The position numbers and the translations under genes are program-made. From positions 124,001-188,000 of the forward strand of contig NZ_QGGH01000009.1 of the NCBI RefSeq assembly GCF_003148495.1: DNA of 64,000 nucleotides, given 5' to 3'. Shown here in pieces: positions 34,644 through 43,262 of this stretch. How positions within the stretch are numbered: position 1 is the first letter of the stretch; every line of letters begins with the position of its first letter. The DNA is from Mesorhizobium loti. Lineage in GTDB: Bacteria > Pseudomonadota > Alphaproteobacteria > Rhizobiales > Rhizobiaceae. The notes under the pieces are model-generated. The model did not search any database. It was not told where the DNA came from and saw only the letters and a list, made by a program, of their open reading frames with translations.

Positions 34644-35573
34644 TCAAAACGCCACCCGGTCGCCGCCCTTGAGCGCCAGCATGTCGCGCGCTTCGGTGGG
34701 CGTGGCAACCTCCAGCGACAGCCCGTCGAGAATGCCACGGATACGGCGCACCTGATCGGCATTGGATTTCGCCAGCTGGCGGCCGTCATAGAGACTGTCT
34801 TCCAGCCCGACCCGGACATTGCCGCCCATCGCCGCGGCGATCGAGATCAACGGCATCTGCTGGCGGCCGGCGGCCAGCACGGAGAACTGGTAGCTGTCGC
34901 CAAACAATTTGTCGGCGATCCGCTTCATATGGACGAGGTTGTCAGGGTCGGCGCCGATGCCGCCCAATACGCCCAGCACGAACTGGATGAACAGCGGTCC
35001 CGACACCAGACCCCGGTCGCGGAAATGCGCCAGCGAATAGAGATGGCCGACATCGTAGCATTCGAATTCGAAGCGCGTGCCGCAGCCCTTGCCCAACCGC
35101 TCCAGCACGCCCTCCATATCGGCAAAGGTGTTCTTGAAGATGGTGTCCCGGGTGGCTTCGAGCAGCTTCGGCTCCCATTCGTGCTGCCATTCCCTCGATT
35201 TGTCGAGCATCGGGAACAGCGCGAAATTCATCGAGCCCATGTTGAGTGAGCACATTTCGGGTTCGGCCCTTAGCGGTGCAGCCAACCGCTGGTCCAGAGT
35301 CATCAGCGACGAGCCGCCGGTGGTGATGTTGATCACCGCATCGGTCGCCTGCTTGATGCGCGGCAGGAACTGCATGTAGACGTCCGGATCGGCGGTCGGG
35401 CGGCCATCCCTGGGGTCACGGGCGTGCAGATGCAGGATCGAGGCGCCGGCTTCGGCCGCCGCAATCGCGTCGGCGGCGATCTGGTCCGGCGTCACCGGCA
35501 GATAGGGCGACATCGACGGCGTGTGCACCGAGCCGGTGACGGCGCAGGTGATGATGACTTTGCGCGGCGCCAT
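34644..35573 (-). CDS. Beta-keto acid cleavage enzyme (BKACE)
   Basis: 309 residues, homologous to 3-keto-5-aminohexanoate cleavage enzyme (Kce) and the BKACE family (DUF849). The zinc-binding HxH is in GASILHLHARDPRDGRPT, with FEFECYDVGHLYSLAHF and the conserved VRVGLEDSLY near the C terminus. The reaction joins a beta-keto acid with acetyl-CoA, giving acetoacetate and a CoA ester. The side-chain specificity cannot be read. It lies between the aminotransferase and the SSAT-like gene in one run. Confidence 0.93.
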   Translation of the reverse strand: MAPRKVIITCAVTGSVHTPSMSPYLPVTPDQIAADAIAAAEAGASILHLHARDPRDGRPTADPDVYMQFLPRIKQATDAVINITTGGSSLMTLDQRLAAPLRAEPEMCSLNMGSMNFALFPMLDKSREWQHEWEPKLLEATRDTIFKNTFADMEGVLERLGKGCGTRFEFECYDVGHLYSLAHFRDRGLVSGPLFIQFVLGVLGGIGADPDNLVHMKRIADKLFGDSYQFSVLAAGRQQMPLISIAAAMGGNVRVGLEDSLYDGRQLAKSNADQVRRIRGILDGLSLEVATPTEARDMLALKGGDRVAF

Positions 35574-35577
35574 TCTT

Positions 35578-36963
35578 TTACCCCTGGCCTTCGACCGGCA
35601 GGTCGAGTTCAGAGGCCAGAACCTCCAGCGAGTCGCCGATGATGGAGACGATCTCGCCGACCTGTTCCCTGGTGACGATCATCGGCGGCGCGACCATGAA
35701 ATTGTCGCCGTCGACGCCGCCCTTGACCCTGCGGCCATAGATGATCAACCCGCGCTCATAGGCGAGGTCGAGCAGCCTCTGCGTGGCCTTCTTGGTCTGG
35801 TCGATCGGCCTCAGGGTCTCAGGATCGGCAACCATCTGGGCGCCGGTGAGCAGGCCCTTGCCGCGCACGTCGGCGATGAACGGAAACCGCTTCGCCAGCC
35901 CCTTCAGCCCGTCCATCAGCACGTCGCCCATGGCAGCCGCATTGGCGATCAAGCCGAGTCGGTCCATTTCGCTGAGCACGGCCAGTCCGGCGGCGCAAGC
36001 CAGCGGGTTGCCGGCATAGGTGTGGCCGTGCTGGAAGCCGCCCGCGTCGAGCAGCGGCTGCACCAGCCGCATCGGGGCGGCCAGCGCGCCAAGCGGCGCA
36101 TAGCCCGAGCCCAGCCCCTTTGACAGCGCGACGATGTCGGGCTTGCAGTTCCAGTGGTCGCCGCCGAGGAATTTGCCGGTGCGGCCGGCCCCGCTCATCA
36201 CTTCGTCATGGATGAGTAGGATGCCGTAGCGGTCGCAGATCTCGCGGATGCGTGGATAATAGCTGTCCGGCGCCACCAGGGCCGCGGTCGCAGCACCTCC
36301 GATCGGCTCCATGATGAAGGCCACCACGCTGTCCGGGCCCTCGGCCAGGATCTTCTCCTCCAGCATGTCGGCATAGCGGATGCCGCGCTGTTCCATCGAG
36401 AGATTGTCGCGGTCGCGCCAGGCATTCGGCGCCGGCACGGTCGGCATCACCCGCATCATCGGCTCGAACGTTTCGGCCAGCGCATCGTCGCCGGTGATCG
36501 AGAGCGAACCCAGCGTGCCGCCATGATAGGAGGGAAAGCGCGTGATCACCTTCCAGCGGCTGGCCTGGCCGGTGGCGACCGCCCATTGCCGCGCCAGCTT
36601 GATACAGGATTCCGTCGCTTCCGAGCCACCGGAGACGAAGAAGATGCGGTCCATGCCTTCCGGCAGCTTGCCGGCGAGCTCCCGCGCCAGCTCTTCCGCC
36701 GGCTCGTTCTCGAAATGCAGGCGATAGGCGAAGGTGGCGCGGTCCATCTGCCGCTTCATGGCATCCAGCACGTTGCGGTTGGAGTGGCCGATATTGGCGA
36801 CCATCGGGCCGCTCGAGCCGTCGATGAAGCGGCGGCCGTCCTGCGTCCACATATAGATGCCCTCGGCGCGGTCGATCAGCGGCCGGCGCAGGCTCGACAG
36901 ATAGAACAGATGCGACTGGCGCCGGGCTTCGGTTTCTTGAGCGGCGGTCTGGACTTTCGACAT
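35578..36963 (-). CDS. Class III aminotransferase
   Basis: 461 residues, fold type I. The PLP lysine is in KPDIVALSKGLGSGYAPLGA, the ring-stacking region in RFPSYHGGTLGSLSITG, and the ring-nitrogen Asp in GILLIHDEVMSGAGRTGKF. Class III enzymes act on omega-amino acids, diamines or beta-amino acids with pyruvate or 2-oxoglutarate as acceptor. ATG 36963 is one base after the stop of the upstream hydrolase gene. With the BKACE gene it suggests a route amino acid to beta-keto acid to acetoacetate. Confidence 0.93.
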   Translation of the reverse strand: MSKVQTAAQETEARRQSHLFYLSSLRRPLIDRAEGIYMWTQDGRRFIDGSSGPMVANIGHSNRNVLDAMKRQMDRATFAYRLHFENEPAEELARELAGKLPEGMDRIFFVSGGSEATESCIKLARQWAVATGQASRWKVITRFPSYHGGTLGSLSITGDDALAETFEPMMRVMPTVPAPNAWRDRDNLSMEQRGIRYADMLEEKILAEGPDSVVAFIMEPIGGAATAALVAPDSYYPRIREICDRYGILLIHDEVMSGAGRTGKFLGGDHWNCKPDIVALSKGLGSGYAPLGALAAPMRLVQPLLDAGGFQHGHTYAGNPLACAAGLAVLSEMDRLGLIANAAAMGDVLMDGLKGLAKRFPFIADVRGKGLLTGAQMVADPETLRPIDQTKKATQRLLDLAYERGLIIYGRRVKGGVDGDNFMVAPPMIVTREQVGEIVSIIGDSLEVLASELDLPVEGQG

Positions 36964-36964
36964 G

Positions 36965-38608
36965 TCAGGGCTTTCCAAGGTAACGATCGAGGACATTGCG
37001 GGTGACGCGTTCGACCATCGGGTCTTGTCTTAGCAGGCCGGCGACCCATTCGCAGCTTCCGGCATGGAACACCTCGCCTTTGCCGCGTGGGAAATTGACG
37101 ATCATGCCGTTGCCGCGTTTGACCTTTTCCAGATTGGCGTCGCTCGCCTCGCCGAACAAAGTCTCGGCGGTGAAGCGGCCATCCTCGTCGGTGAGGAACT
37201 GGTCCTCGATCGGGATGTCGGCGCTTTCCTCGACCTGGGATGCCATGCCGACGGCGAGAACCTGCAGGCCAACAGGCGCACCGCTGGTCGCCGTGGGGTA
37301 GGGCAGGCCGCCGCGTATCTCGAACTCGAGCCCGTCGACCTCATAGCCATAGACATGGCTGTCGGCGCCCAGCAGGTCACCATAGTAGATGCCGGTGCCG
37401 GCGAACGCCCAGTGTTCCGGCCGGTAGACCGGAAAGCCACGCACACCGCGCGGCGCGCAGCCGCCCCAGCCGGCATAGAGGCCGCGGGTCGCGTTGAGCC
37501 CGAAGGTCGCGGATCCTGGCCGGCCGATTTCCGGCGCCTCCCAGGAGTTGGTGGCGCGGGTGACGTCGCCGCCCGGGAGATAGGCCGGGTCCTCGGCACG
37601 CGAGCGATATTTGTAGCAGACCTGCCTGCGGCCCTCGTCCTCCAGCCGCGTCTGCCACATGAAATTGCCGGCAAAGCGCGCCGCATGACCACCGCGCTCG
37701 ACATAGGTGTCGACGGCGTCGCGCATCTCCCAGGTCCAGTATTCGTCATGACCGACGAAGACGGCGCAGTCGTAACCGTCGAGAGTTTCCGGCGAAAAAT
37801 GCAGATCATGCTGGCTGGCGAGATCGACTTGATAGCCGGCTCGTTCGGCGAAGCGGAAGAAGTGGCTGTCATAACTGGCCCAGCCCGACGAAGCGTATTT
37901 CTTCGAATGGCCGGTGGCGAGCGCCCACTCCATATGCGGATAGCGCGGCACGGTCTTCGGTGGCACGGCGACTTCCAGCGGTACGCGCGGCGCGTCTTTC
38001 GGCAGCACGACGAAGCCGCGACACCACGGGCGCTGCGTCGACACGATGGGTGAATACTGATTGCGATCCGGCCCGGTAATGCCCTGGTAGTGGTTGGAAC
38101 CGCCCCAGGTGTTGTAAGCCAGCCAGGTGCCCGTCGCCGCCACCTGCAGCACACGGCCGGGTTTCTTGCCTGGCTGCGGGCTGACGATGAAAATATGGTG
38201 GCATTGGATCGGCTTGCCGTCGCGACCGTCTGCGGTCAGCGTGACCCGGTAGGCACCGGACGGCCAGCCGTTCCCGACACGGAATTCGAACGACGCTTCC
38301 CAGCCGCAACCCTCGGCTGAACACTGGTCAGGACTGTCCTGCCAACGCGACGCGATGCCCAATTTCTCGAACACTTTGGTCTCGGTGCCGCCGTCGCGGA
38401 TGATCGCCATGCTGAAGGACGGCGCCGTCGAACTGACATGAAGCGTCACCGTTTCGCCGGCGCGATAGGAAAAACGGTCGCTGTAGCACCAGATCTCACC
38501 GCGCTCGCCATCCATGCCTGGCCACTCGTAGTAATGGCCGCGCACCGCGTGCCGGCGCTGCTCCGGCGTCAGTCCGAAATCGGGGAATTCCGTGTTTGGT
38601 CTGGTCAT
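36965..38608 (-). CDS. N,N-dimethylformamidase large-subunit-like protein
   Basis: 547 residues, related to the large (beta) subunit of N,N-dimethylformamidase. Key stretches are ATGTWLAYNTWGGSNHYQGI, then FVGHDEYWTWEMRDAVDTYV, ARFAGNFMWQTRLED and GNGMIVNFPRGKGEVFHAG. In the known enzyme an Fe(III) site with tyrosines and a Glu hydrolyses the amide. The N-terminal 110 residues form a beta-sandwich (YRAGETVTLHVSSTAPSFS). The small alpha subunit of dimethylformamidase is not seen here, so it may act alone on another amide. ATG 38608 is chosen; GTG 38614 is possible. Confidence 0.88.
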   Translation of the reverse strand: MTRPNTEFPDFGLTPEQRRHAVRGHYYEWPGMDGERGEIWCYSDRFSYRAGETVTLHVSSTAPSFSMAIIRDGGTETKVFEKLGIASRWQDSPDQCSAEGCGWEASFEFRVGNGWPSGAYRVTLTADGRDGKPIQCHHIFIVSPQPGKKPGRVLQVAATGTWLAYNTWGGSNHYQGITGPDRNQYSPIVSTQRPWCRGFVVLPKDAPRVPLEVAVPPKTVPRYPHMEWALATGHSKKYASSGWASYDSHFFRFAERAGYQVDLASQHDLHFSPETLDGYDCAVFVGHDEYWTWEMRDAVDTYVERGGHAARFAGNFMWQTRLEDEGRRQVCYKYRSRAEDPAYLPGGDVTRATNSWEAPEIGRPGSATFGLNATRGLYAGWGGCAPRGVRGFPVYRPEHWAFAGTGIYYGDLLGADSHVYGYEVDGLEFEIRGGLPYPTATSGAPVGLQVLAVGMASQVEESADIPIEDQFLTDEDGRFTAETLFGEASDANLEKVKRGNGMIVNFPRGKGEVFHAGSCEWVAGLLRQDPMVERVTRNVLDRYLGKP

Positions 38609-38616
38609 GGTCACAC

Positions 38617-39381
38617 TCAGGCGGAAAGGTATTTCTTGAGGAAGGTGCGCGTGCGTTCCTTCTGCGGCGCGCGGAACATGTCGCCGGGCGGGCCTTCCTC
38701 GACGATCACGCCGCCATCCATGAACAGCACCCTGTCCGCCACCTCGCCGGCGAAGCGCATCTCATGCGTTACGATGAGCATAGTCATGTGTTCGGCGGCA
38801 AGCTGTTTCATCACCGCGTTGACCTCGTCGACCAGTTCCGGATCGAGCGCCGAGGTGGCTTCGTCGAACAGCATCACCTTGGGCTGCATCGCCAGCGCAC
38901 GGGCAATCGCCACACGCTGCTTCTGGCCGCCCGAAAGCCGCGAAGGATAGGCGTCGATCTTGTCGGCGAGCCCGACCTTGGACAAGAGGCTATGCGCCAG
39001 CGCATGCGCGTCACTTTTGGTCATTCCTTTGAGGATGATCGGTCCCATGGAAATGTTCTCGAGCACGGTCAGATGCGGAAACAGATTGAAGTGCTGAAAC
39101 ACCATGCCCATCTGCTGGCGCACCTTGTTGATGTGCCGCTCGAAGGCCTGGCCGTGCAAGGGCTGGTTGACCTGCACGCCGTCGAGCCAGACTTCACCGG
39201 AATTCAAGGATTCCAGATGGTTGATGGAGCGCAGCAGCGTGCTCTTGCCGGAGCCGCTCGGCCCGATGATCGCGACGATCTGACCGCGATCGACAGACAG
39301 GTCGATACCTCTGAGGACCTCGACGGCGCCAAAGGATTTGCGCGCGCCGCGAACCTCGACCATGGGCCGCTGCGTGCTCAT
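38617..39381 (-). CDS. Polar amino acid ABC transporter ATP-binding protein
   Basis: 254 residues. Walker A IIGPSGSGKSTLLRSINHL, Q-loop MGMVFQHFNLFPHLTV, signature SRLSGGQKQRVAIARAL, Walker B VMLFDEATSALDPELV, H-loop MLIVTHEMRFAGEVADRV. This is the GlnQ/HisP type that powers polar amino acid uptake. It overlaps the permease gene by four bases and is followed by the dimethylformamidase-like gene. Confidence 0.95.
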   Translation of the reverse strand: MSTQRPMVEVRGARKSFGAVEVLRGIDLSVDRGQIVAIIGPSGSGKSTLLRSINHLESLNSGEVWLDGVQVNQPLHGQAFERHINKVRQQMGMVFQHFNLFPHLTVLENISMGPIILKGMTKSDAHALAHSLLSKVGLADKIDAYPSRLSGGQKQRVAIARALAMQPKVMLFDEATSALDPELVDEVNAVMKQLAAEHMTMLIVTHEMRFAGEVADRVLFMDGGVIVEEGPPGDMFRAPQKERTRTFLKKYLSA

Positions 39382-40037
39382 CGGGAAGCCTCCACATGTC
39401 TTTCAAACAGGCGCAAAGCCGCCTCGAGCACAAGGTTGAGAATGTAGTAGAGCGCCGCGGCTGTGATGTAGAACTCGAAAGGGCGGAACGTTTCGCTGAT
39501 CGCCAGCTGGGCCGAATGGACCAGCTCGGCGATGCCGATGACCGAGACGATCGAGGATTCCTTCAACAGCGCGATCAGGTTGCCGCCGATCGGCGGTGCG
39601 GTGTTGCGGATGGCTTGCGGGATCACGACATGACGCAGCGTCTGCCATTTGCCGAAGCCGATGCTGCGCGCGCCCTCCGTCTGGCCGACATCGACGGCCA
39701 CGATGCCGGCGCGGATGATGTCGGCATTGTAGACGGCAAAGTGCAGGCCAAGCCCAACAATGCCGGCGGCCAGCGCAGGGATGTCGATGCCGATCTGCGC
39801 TAGGCCGAAATAGATCAGGAACAGCTGCAGCAGCAGCGGCGTACCCATGAACACCCACATGAGCGCGCGCACGGGATAGGCAACGATCTTCGGGGCATAG
39901 AGCACGGTGACCGCAAACAGGATGCCGCCGACGAAGCTGAGCGCGCCCGCCGAAACAGTCAGCACCGCGGTCCACCAGGCGCCGATCAGCAGAAGGTCCC
40001 AGTAGGGCGCGACGACGGTGAAATCCAAACCTTGCAT
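39378..40037 (-). CDS. Polar amino acid ABC transporter permease
   Basis: 219 residues with about five membrane helices, HisMQ/GltK type. The EAA loop reads EGARSIGFGKWQTLRHVVIP, typical of these permeases. The end is a basic tail after FEFYITAAALYYILNLVLE. It pairs with the neighbouring permease to form a heterodimeric channel. ATG 40037 begins MQGLDFTVVAPYWDLLL. The frame upstream overlaps the second permease and is not coding. Confidence 0.94.
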   Translation of the reverse strand: MQGLDFTVVAPYWDLLLIGAWWTAVLTVSAGALSFVGGILFAVTVLYAPKIVAYPVRALMWVFMGTPLLLQLFLIYFGLAQIGIDIPALAAGIVGLGLHFAVYNADIIRAGIVAVDVGQTEGARSIGFGKWQTLRHVVIPQAIRNTAPPIGGNLIALLKESSIVSVIGIAELVHSAQLAISETFRPFEFYITAAALYYILNLVLEAALRLFERHVEASR

Positions 40038-40051
40038 CGTGCTCTCTCCGG

Positions 40052-40699
40052 TCAGACGATGGCGAAGCGTTTGTCGAGCAGGTCGACGACCCGCGCGACC
40101 GCGTAGACCATGATCATGTAGAGCAGGGCTGCAACGCCGAAGATCTCGAACGGCTTGTAGGTGGAGCCGATGAAGCGCTGGGCGGTGTAGGTCAATTCGA
40201 CGACTGAAATGGTCGACACAAGTGCTGATCCCTTCAACAAAGCAACCGTATTGACCCCGAGCGGCCGGATCATCAGCCGCGCGGCCTGCGGCAGCACGAC
40301 CTTGCGCAGCGTCTGGAAACGGCTGAAGCCGATTGTGCGGGCAGCCTCGGTCTGGCCTCTGTCGACCGCGACCAGCGCGCCACGGATCGATTCCGCCATA
40401 TAGGCGCCGATGTTGAGGCCGAGGCCGATGACGCCGGCGGCGAACGGCTCCAGATTGATCCCGATCTGCGGGCCGCCGAAATAAAGCACGAAGAGCTGGA
40501 TCAGGCACGGCGTGCCGCGAAACAGGCTGACATAGAGCGTGCCGATGGTCCGCAGGATTGCCGACCTCGACATCTTGGCGGCCGCGGCTAATGCCGCAGC
40601 CGCAAGGCCCAGGATCAGGGCCAGCACCGTGATCTCGATCGTCACCAGGGCAGCTTCCACGAAGAACGGGAAGACACGCTGCATCAAGGAGAAATCCAT
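40052..40699 (-). CDS. Polar amino acid ABC transporter permease
   Basis: 215 residues, HisMQ type. The EAA loop is EAARTIGFSRFQTLRKVVLP, and helices include AALVTIEITVLALILGLAAA and MYLIQ-like GTPCLIQLFVLYFGGPQIG. It follows the binding-protein gene by about 60 bases and precedes its partner permease by 14 bases, so all four transporter genes are one operon. Confidence 0.94.
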   Translation of the reverse strand: MDFSLMQRVFPFFVEAALVTIEITVLALILGLAAAALAAAAKMSRSAILRTIGTLYVSLFRGTPCLIQLFVLYFGGPQIGINLEPFAAGVIGLGLNIGAYMAESIRGALVAVDRGQTEAARTIGFSRFQTLRKVVLPQAARLMIRPLGVNTVALLKGSALVSTISVVELTYTAQRFIGSTYKPFEIFGVAALLYMIMVYAVARVVDLLDKRFAIV

Positions 40700-40759
40700 G
40701 AAAGGGCCCAGCAGGAGTGACGCTTCAGACGGCTTTGGCCGCCTGAAACCAGGGAGGGG

Positions 40760-41542
40760 TCAGCGGATGTCGCTGCCGACCCATTTCATCGAGATCTTTT
40801 CGTAGCTGCCGTCCGCCAGCATGTCGTCCAGCGCCTTCTGCATGGCAGCCTTGAGCTCAGGATTGTCCTTGCGGATGGCGATGCCGATGGCAACAGCGCC
40901 GCCTTCGATATCGGGCGTGTTGAGCTTGCGGACCTTCTCGCCCGTCTCCTTGACGGCAACCATGACCGGAATGTTGTCGACGACGATGGCGTCGACACGG
41001 CCGGCCCTCAGCTCCAGCAGCAGTTCCGGCAGGCCCTTGTAGGTGCGGATATCCCAGCCGCCCTTTTCGCGTGCCCATTTCTCGTGCGTCTCGCCCAGCG
41101 TCACACCAATGGTCTTGCCCTTGAGGTCGTCGAGGCTCTGCACCTTGGACGCCTCGCTGACAAAAACGGCGCGGCCGGCGTGGTAGTAAGGCCCGACGAA
41201 ATCGACCACCTTTTCGCGCTCGGGCGTGATCGTCATCGAGCCGACGACGGTGTCGTATTTGTTGGCGAGCAGCCCGGCGATGATGCCGTCCCAGGCCGTG
41301 GTGATAATGGTGCCCTTGACGCCGATGCGCTCGGCGATGGCCTTGCCGATATCGGCGTCGAAGCCGACGACTTCATTCTGGTCGTTGACGAAGTTGAAGG
41401 GTGGATACTGACCGCTCATGGAAATCTTCAGCTCGCCCGCAGCCTTGATCTTCTCGAGGTCGTCGGCCCTGGCCGAAACGGCCGTGAAGGTCGACGCAAG
41501 CAGCAGGGCCGCAACGGCGATGCCGGAAAATACTCTGTTCAT
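40760..41542 (-). CDS. Polar amino acid ABC transporter substrate-binding protein
   Basis: 260 residues with a signal peptide (VAALLLASTFTAVSARA). The family 3 binding fold shows GELKISMSGQYPPFNFVND, VVGFDADIGKAIAERIGVKG, GSMTITPEREKVVDFVGPYY and GKTIGVTLGETHEKWARE. These recognise polar amino acids or their derivatives in the periplasm. ATG 41542 is preceded by AGGAAATCAG. Divergent from the LysR gene, with palindromic sites in the 135-base gap. Confidence 0.95.
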   Translation of the reverse strand: MNRVFSGIAVAALLLASTFTAVSARADDLEKIKAAGELKISMSGQYPPFNFVNDQNEVVGFDADIGKAIAERIGVKGTIITTAWDGIIAGLLANKYDTVVGSMTITPEREKVVDFVGPYYHAGRAVFVSEASKVQSLDDLKGKTIGVTLGETHEKWAREKGGWDIRTYKGLPELLLELRAGRVDAIVVDNIPVMVAVKETGEKVRKLNTPDIEGGAVAIGIAIRKDNPELKAAMQKALDDMLADGSYEKISMKWVGSDIR

Positions 41543-41623
41543 CTGATTTCCTGTCCTCTGGATGGCGCGCAAGGTTTGTTCTTGGGAGGCGTACAGACGC
41601 TTTCCTGTCATCAATGATTGCCT

Positions 41624-41642
41624 TTGCGGTATCATTGCGCAA
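41624..41642. promoter_or_regulatory. Candidate LysR operator
   Basis: TTGCG, nine bases, CGCAA forms a 19-base dyad holding a T-N11-A core, between the LysR gene and the transporter operon. A second small palindrome, CAATGATTG, lies at 41612-41620. This layout is usual for LysR regulators that control a divergent operon. Confidence 0.5.
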
Positions 41643-41677
41643 ATAGATAATGGGAATAGGGAGCATAGATATCAGGA

Positions 41678-42637
41678 ATGGCACTGCCGCGCCCCGAACG
41701 GCTGGTCTGGGATCTGGACTGGAACCTTCTGCGGACGTTCGTCGTCATCGCGGAGGTGAAGAGCATCACGCGCGCCGCCGAGCGGCTGAACCTCAAGCAG
41801 CCCAGCGTCAGCAATGCCCTGCGGCGGCTGGAAGACCGGGTCGGCCGGCGGCTGGTCGAGCGCGACGCGACACGCTTTGAACTCACCGAGGTCGGACGGC
41901 TTCTCTATGAGCAGAGCGTCGAGGTGTTCGGCACCATATCGCAGCTGCCGCTGCTGATGCGCGGCATCAGCGACGACGTCACCGGCCATGTGATGATCGC
42001 GACGGCAAGCCATGTCGTCTCGCCGCTCTTCGATCGGGCGCTGTCCGAGTTCCACCGCAACTACCCGCGCGCCAGCATCACCATTTCGGTCGCCGCAAGC
42101 ACCGAAGTCGCCAAGCAGGTCAGGGAGCGGCGTGCTTCCTTTGGCATCTGCCTGGTCAGCCAGCGCGATCCGGCGCTGGAATACGCGATGGTCTACCGCG
42201 AGTTCTTCGGCTTCTTCTGTGGGCCGCACCACAGGCTCTACGGGCAAACCGGACTGACGCTGGCCGATCTCAGGGATGAACCTTCCGTATCGTTCCAGAC
42301 CGACCATATTTCGGACGCGTTGCGGCCGGTCGCGCTGTTGCGCAGCGAAGCCCGGCTGAACGCCGATGTCGTCGGCGTGTCCTCGAGCCTGGAAGAGGTG
42401 CGGCGCATGATCGTCGCCGGGCTCGGTATCGGCCCGCTGCCGCTGCACGTCGCGCGGCGTGACGTGGCGGATGGAACGCTGTGGCGGCTGCCGCCCTACG
42501 ACGCGCCGCCGGCCATCGACATCTTCCTGCTGGTCAATCCGGACAAGGCGATGAACCGCGCCGAGAAGGCGCTGCTGTCCGGGCTGCAGACGTTGATCGC
42601 CGAGACACCGCTCGAGGACCGCATCTACCAAGGCTGA
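41678..42637 (+). CDS. LysR family transcriptional regulator
   Basis: 319 residues. The winged helix lies in the first 75 residues: LLRTFVVIAEVKSITRAAER, then LNLKQPSVSNALRRLEDRVG. The effector domain spans about 100-300 (GHVMIATASHVVSPLFDRAL, EEVRRMIVAGLGIGPLPLHV). It is divergent from the transporter/catabolic run and likely activates it in response to a substrate. The ligand is unknown. Confidence 0.94.
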   Translation: MALPRPERLVWDLDWNLLRTFVVIAEVKSITRAAERLNLKQPSVSNALRRLEDRVGRRLVERDATRFELTEVGRLLYEQSVEVFGTISQLPLLMRGISDDVTGHVMIATASHVVSPLFDRALSEFHRNYPRASITISVAASTEVAKQVRERRASFGICLVSQRDPALEYAMVYREFFGFFCGPHHRLYGQTGLTLADLRDEPSVSFQTDHISDALRPVALLRSEARLNADVVGVSSSLEEVRRMIVAGLGIGPLPLHVARRDVADGTLWRLPPYDAPPAIDIFLLVNPDKAMNRAEKALLSGLQTLIAETPLEDRIYQG

Positions 42638-42652
42638 CCGGCCGAGACAGGC

Positions 42653-43069
42653 TTATTCGATCAGCAAGGCGGCCGCGCGGTTTCGCATTGCCTCGTCCAA
42701 CGCCACCGAGGCGCGCGCGGCGAGGTCGAAGCGCACGCTGGTCGTCCGGCTCGATGCACGGACGAGGCCATCGAGCGAGCCCGACATCACCTGTTCGAAG
42801 GTGATGGAGGTGCGGCCGATCTTCACGACATGCGAATGGATGGTGATCAGCGCCCCTGCTTTCGTTTCGTGCCGATAGTCGATTTCGGTGCGCACATCGG
42901 CCCATCCGATCTGCGACGCCTGGTTGTCGTCCTGTCCGGCGATATGGCCGAGCAGCTGGAAGCTGGCATCGTCGAACATCGCCGCGTAGTGACGCACATT
43001 CACGTGCCCCATCACGTCGCACATCCAGGGATGAGCGACGCCGACAAAGGTGACGAGAGATTTGCTCAT
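42653..43069 (-). CDS. Acyl-CoA thioesterase, 4HBT family
   Basis: 138 residues with the hotdog fold. The catalytic Asp is in VAHPWMCDVMGHVNVRHYAAM, a variant of the 4HBT D-x-x-G-H-x-N-x-x-x-Y signature. It would hydrolyse a short- or medium-chain acyl-CoA in the cytoplasm. It converges with the LysR gene, with a 15-base gap. Substrate unknown. Confidence 0.88.
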   Translation of the reverse strand: MSKSLVTFVGVAHPWMCDVMGHVNVRHYAAMFDDASFQLLGHIAGQDDNQASQIGWADVRTEIDYRHETKAGALITIHSHVVKIGRTSITFEQVMSGSLDGLVRASSRTTSVRFDLAARASVALDEAMRNRAAALLIE

Positions 43070-43262
43070 GGGTTTTTTGCCTCAGTGGCCATCGACGATC
43101 GCGCCGACGCAATATCGAAACGCACGCCGACAGGCAAACGGTCTGCTGTCATGGCATCTTATGAGAATGACCTTGGGCATCGTATTCGTTAGCCGCACCC
43201 TTGGCCGACTCCATCAAACGGACTATCTCAGGGGAGGCGGCGTTTCCGCCACGGGGGTCGGC

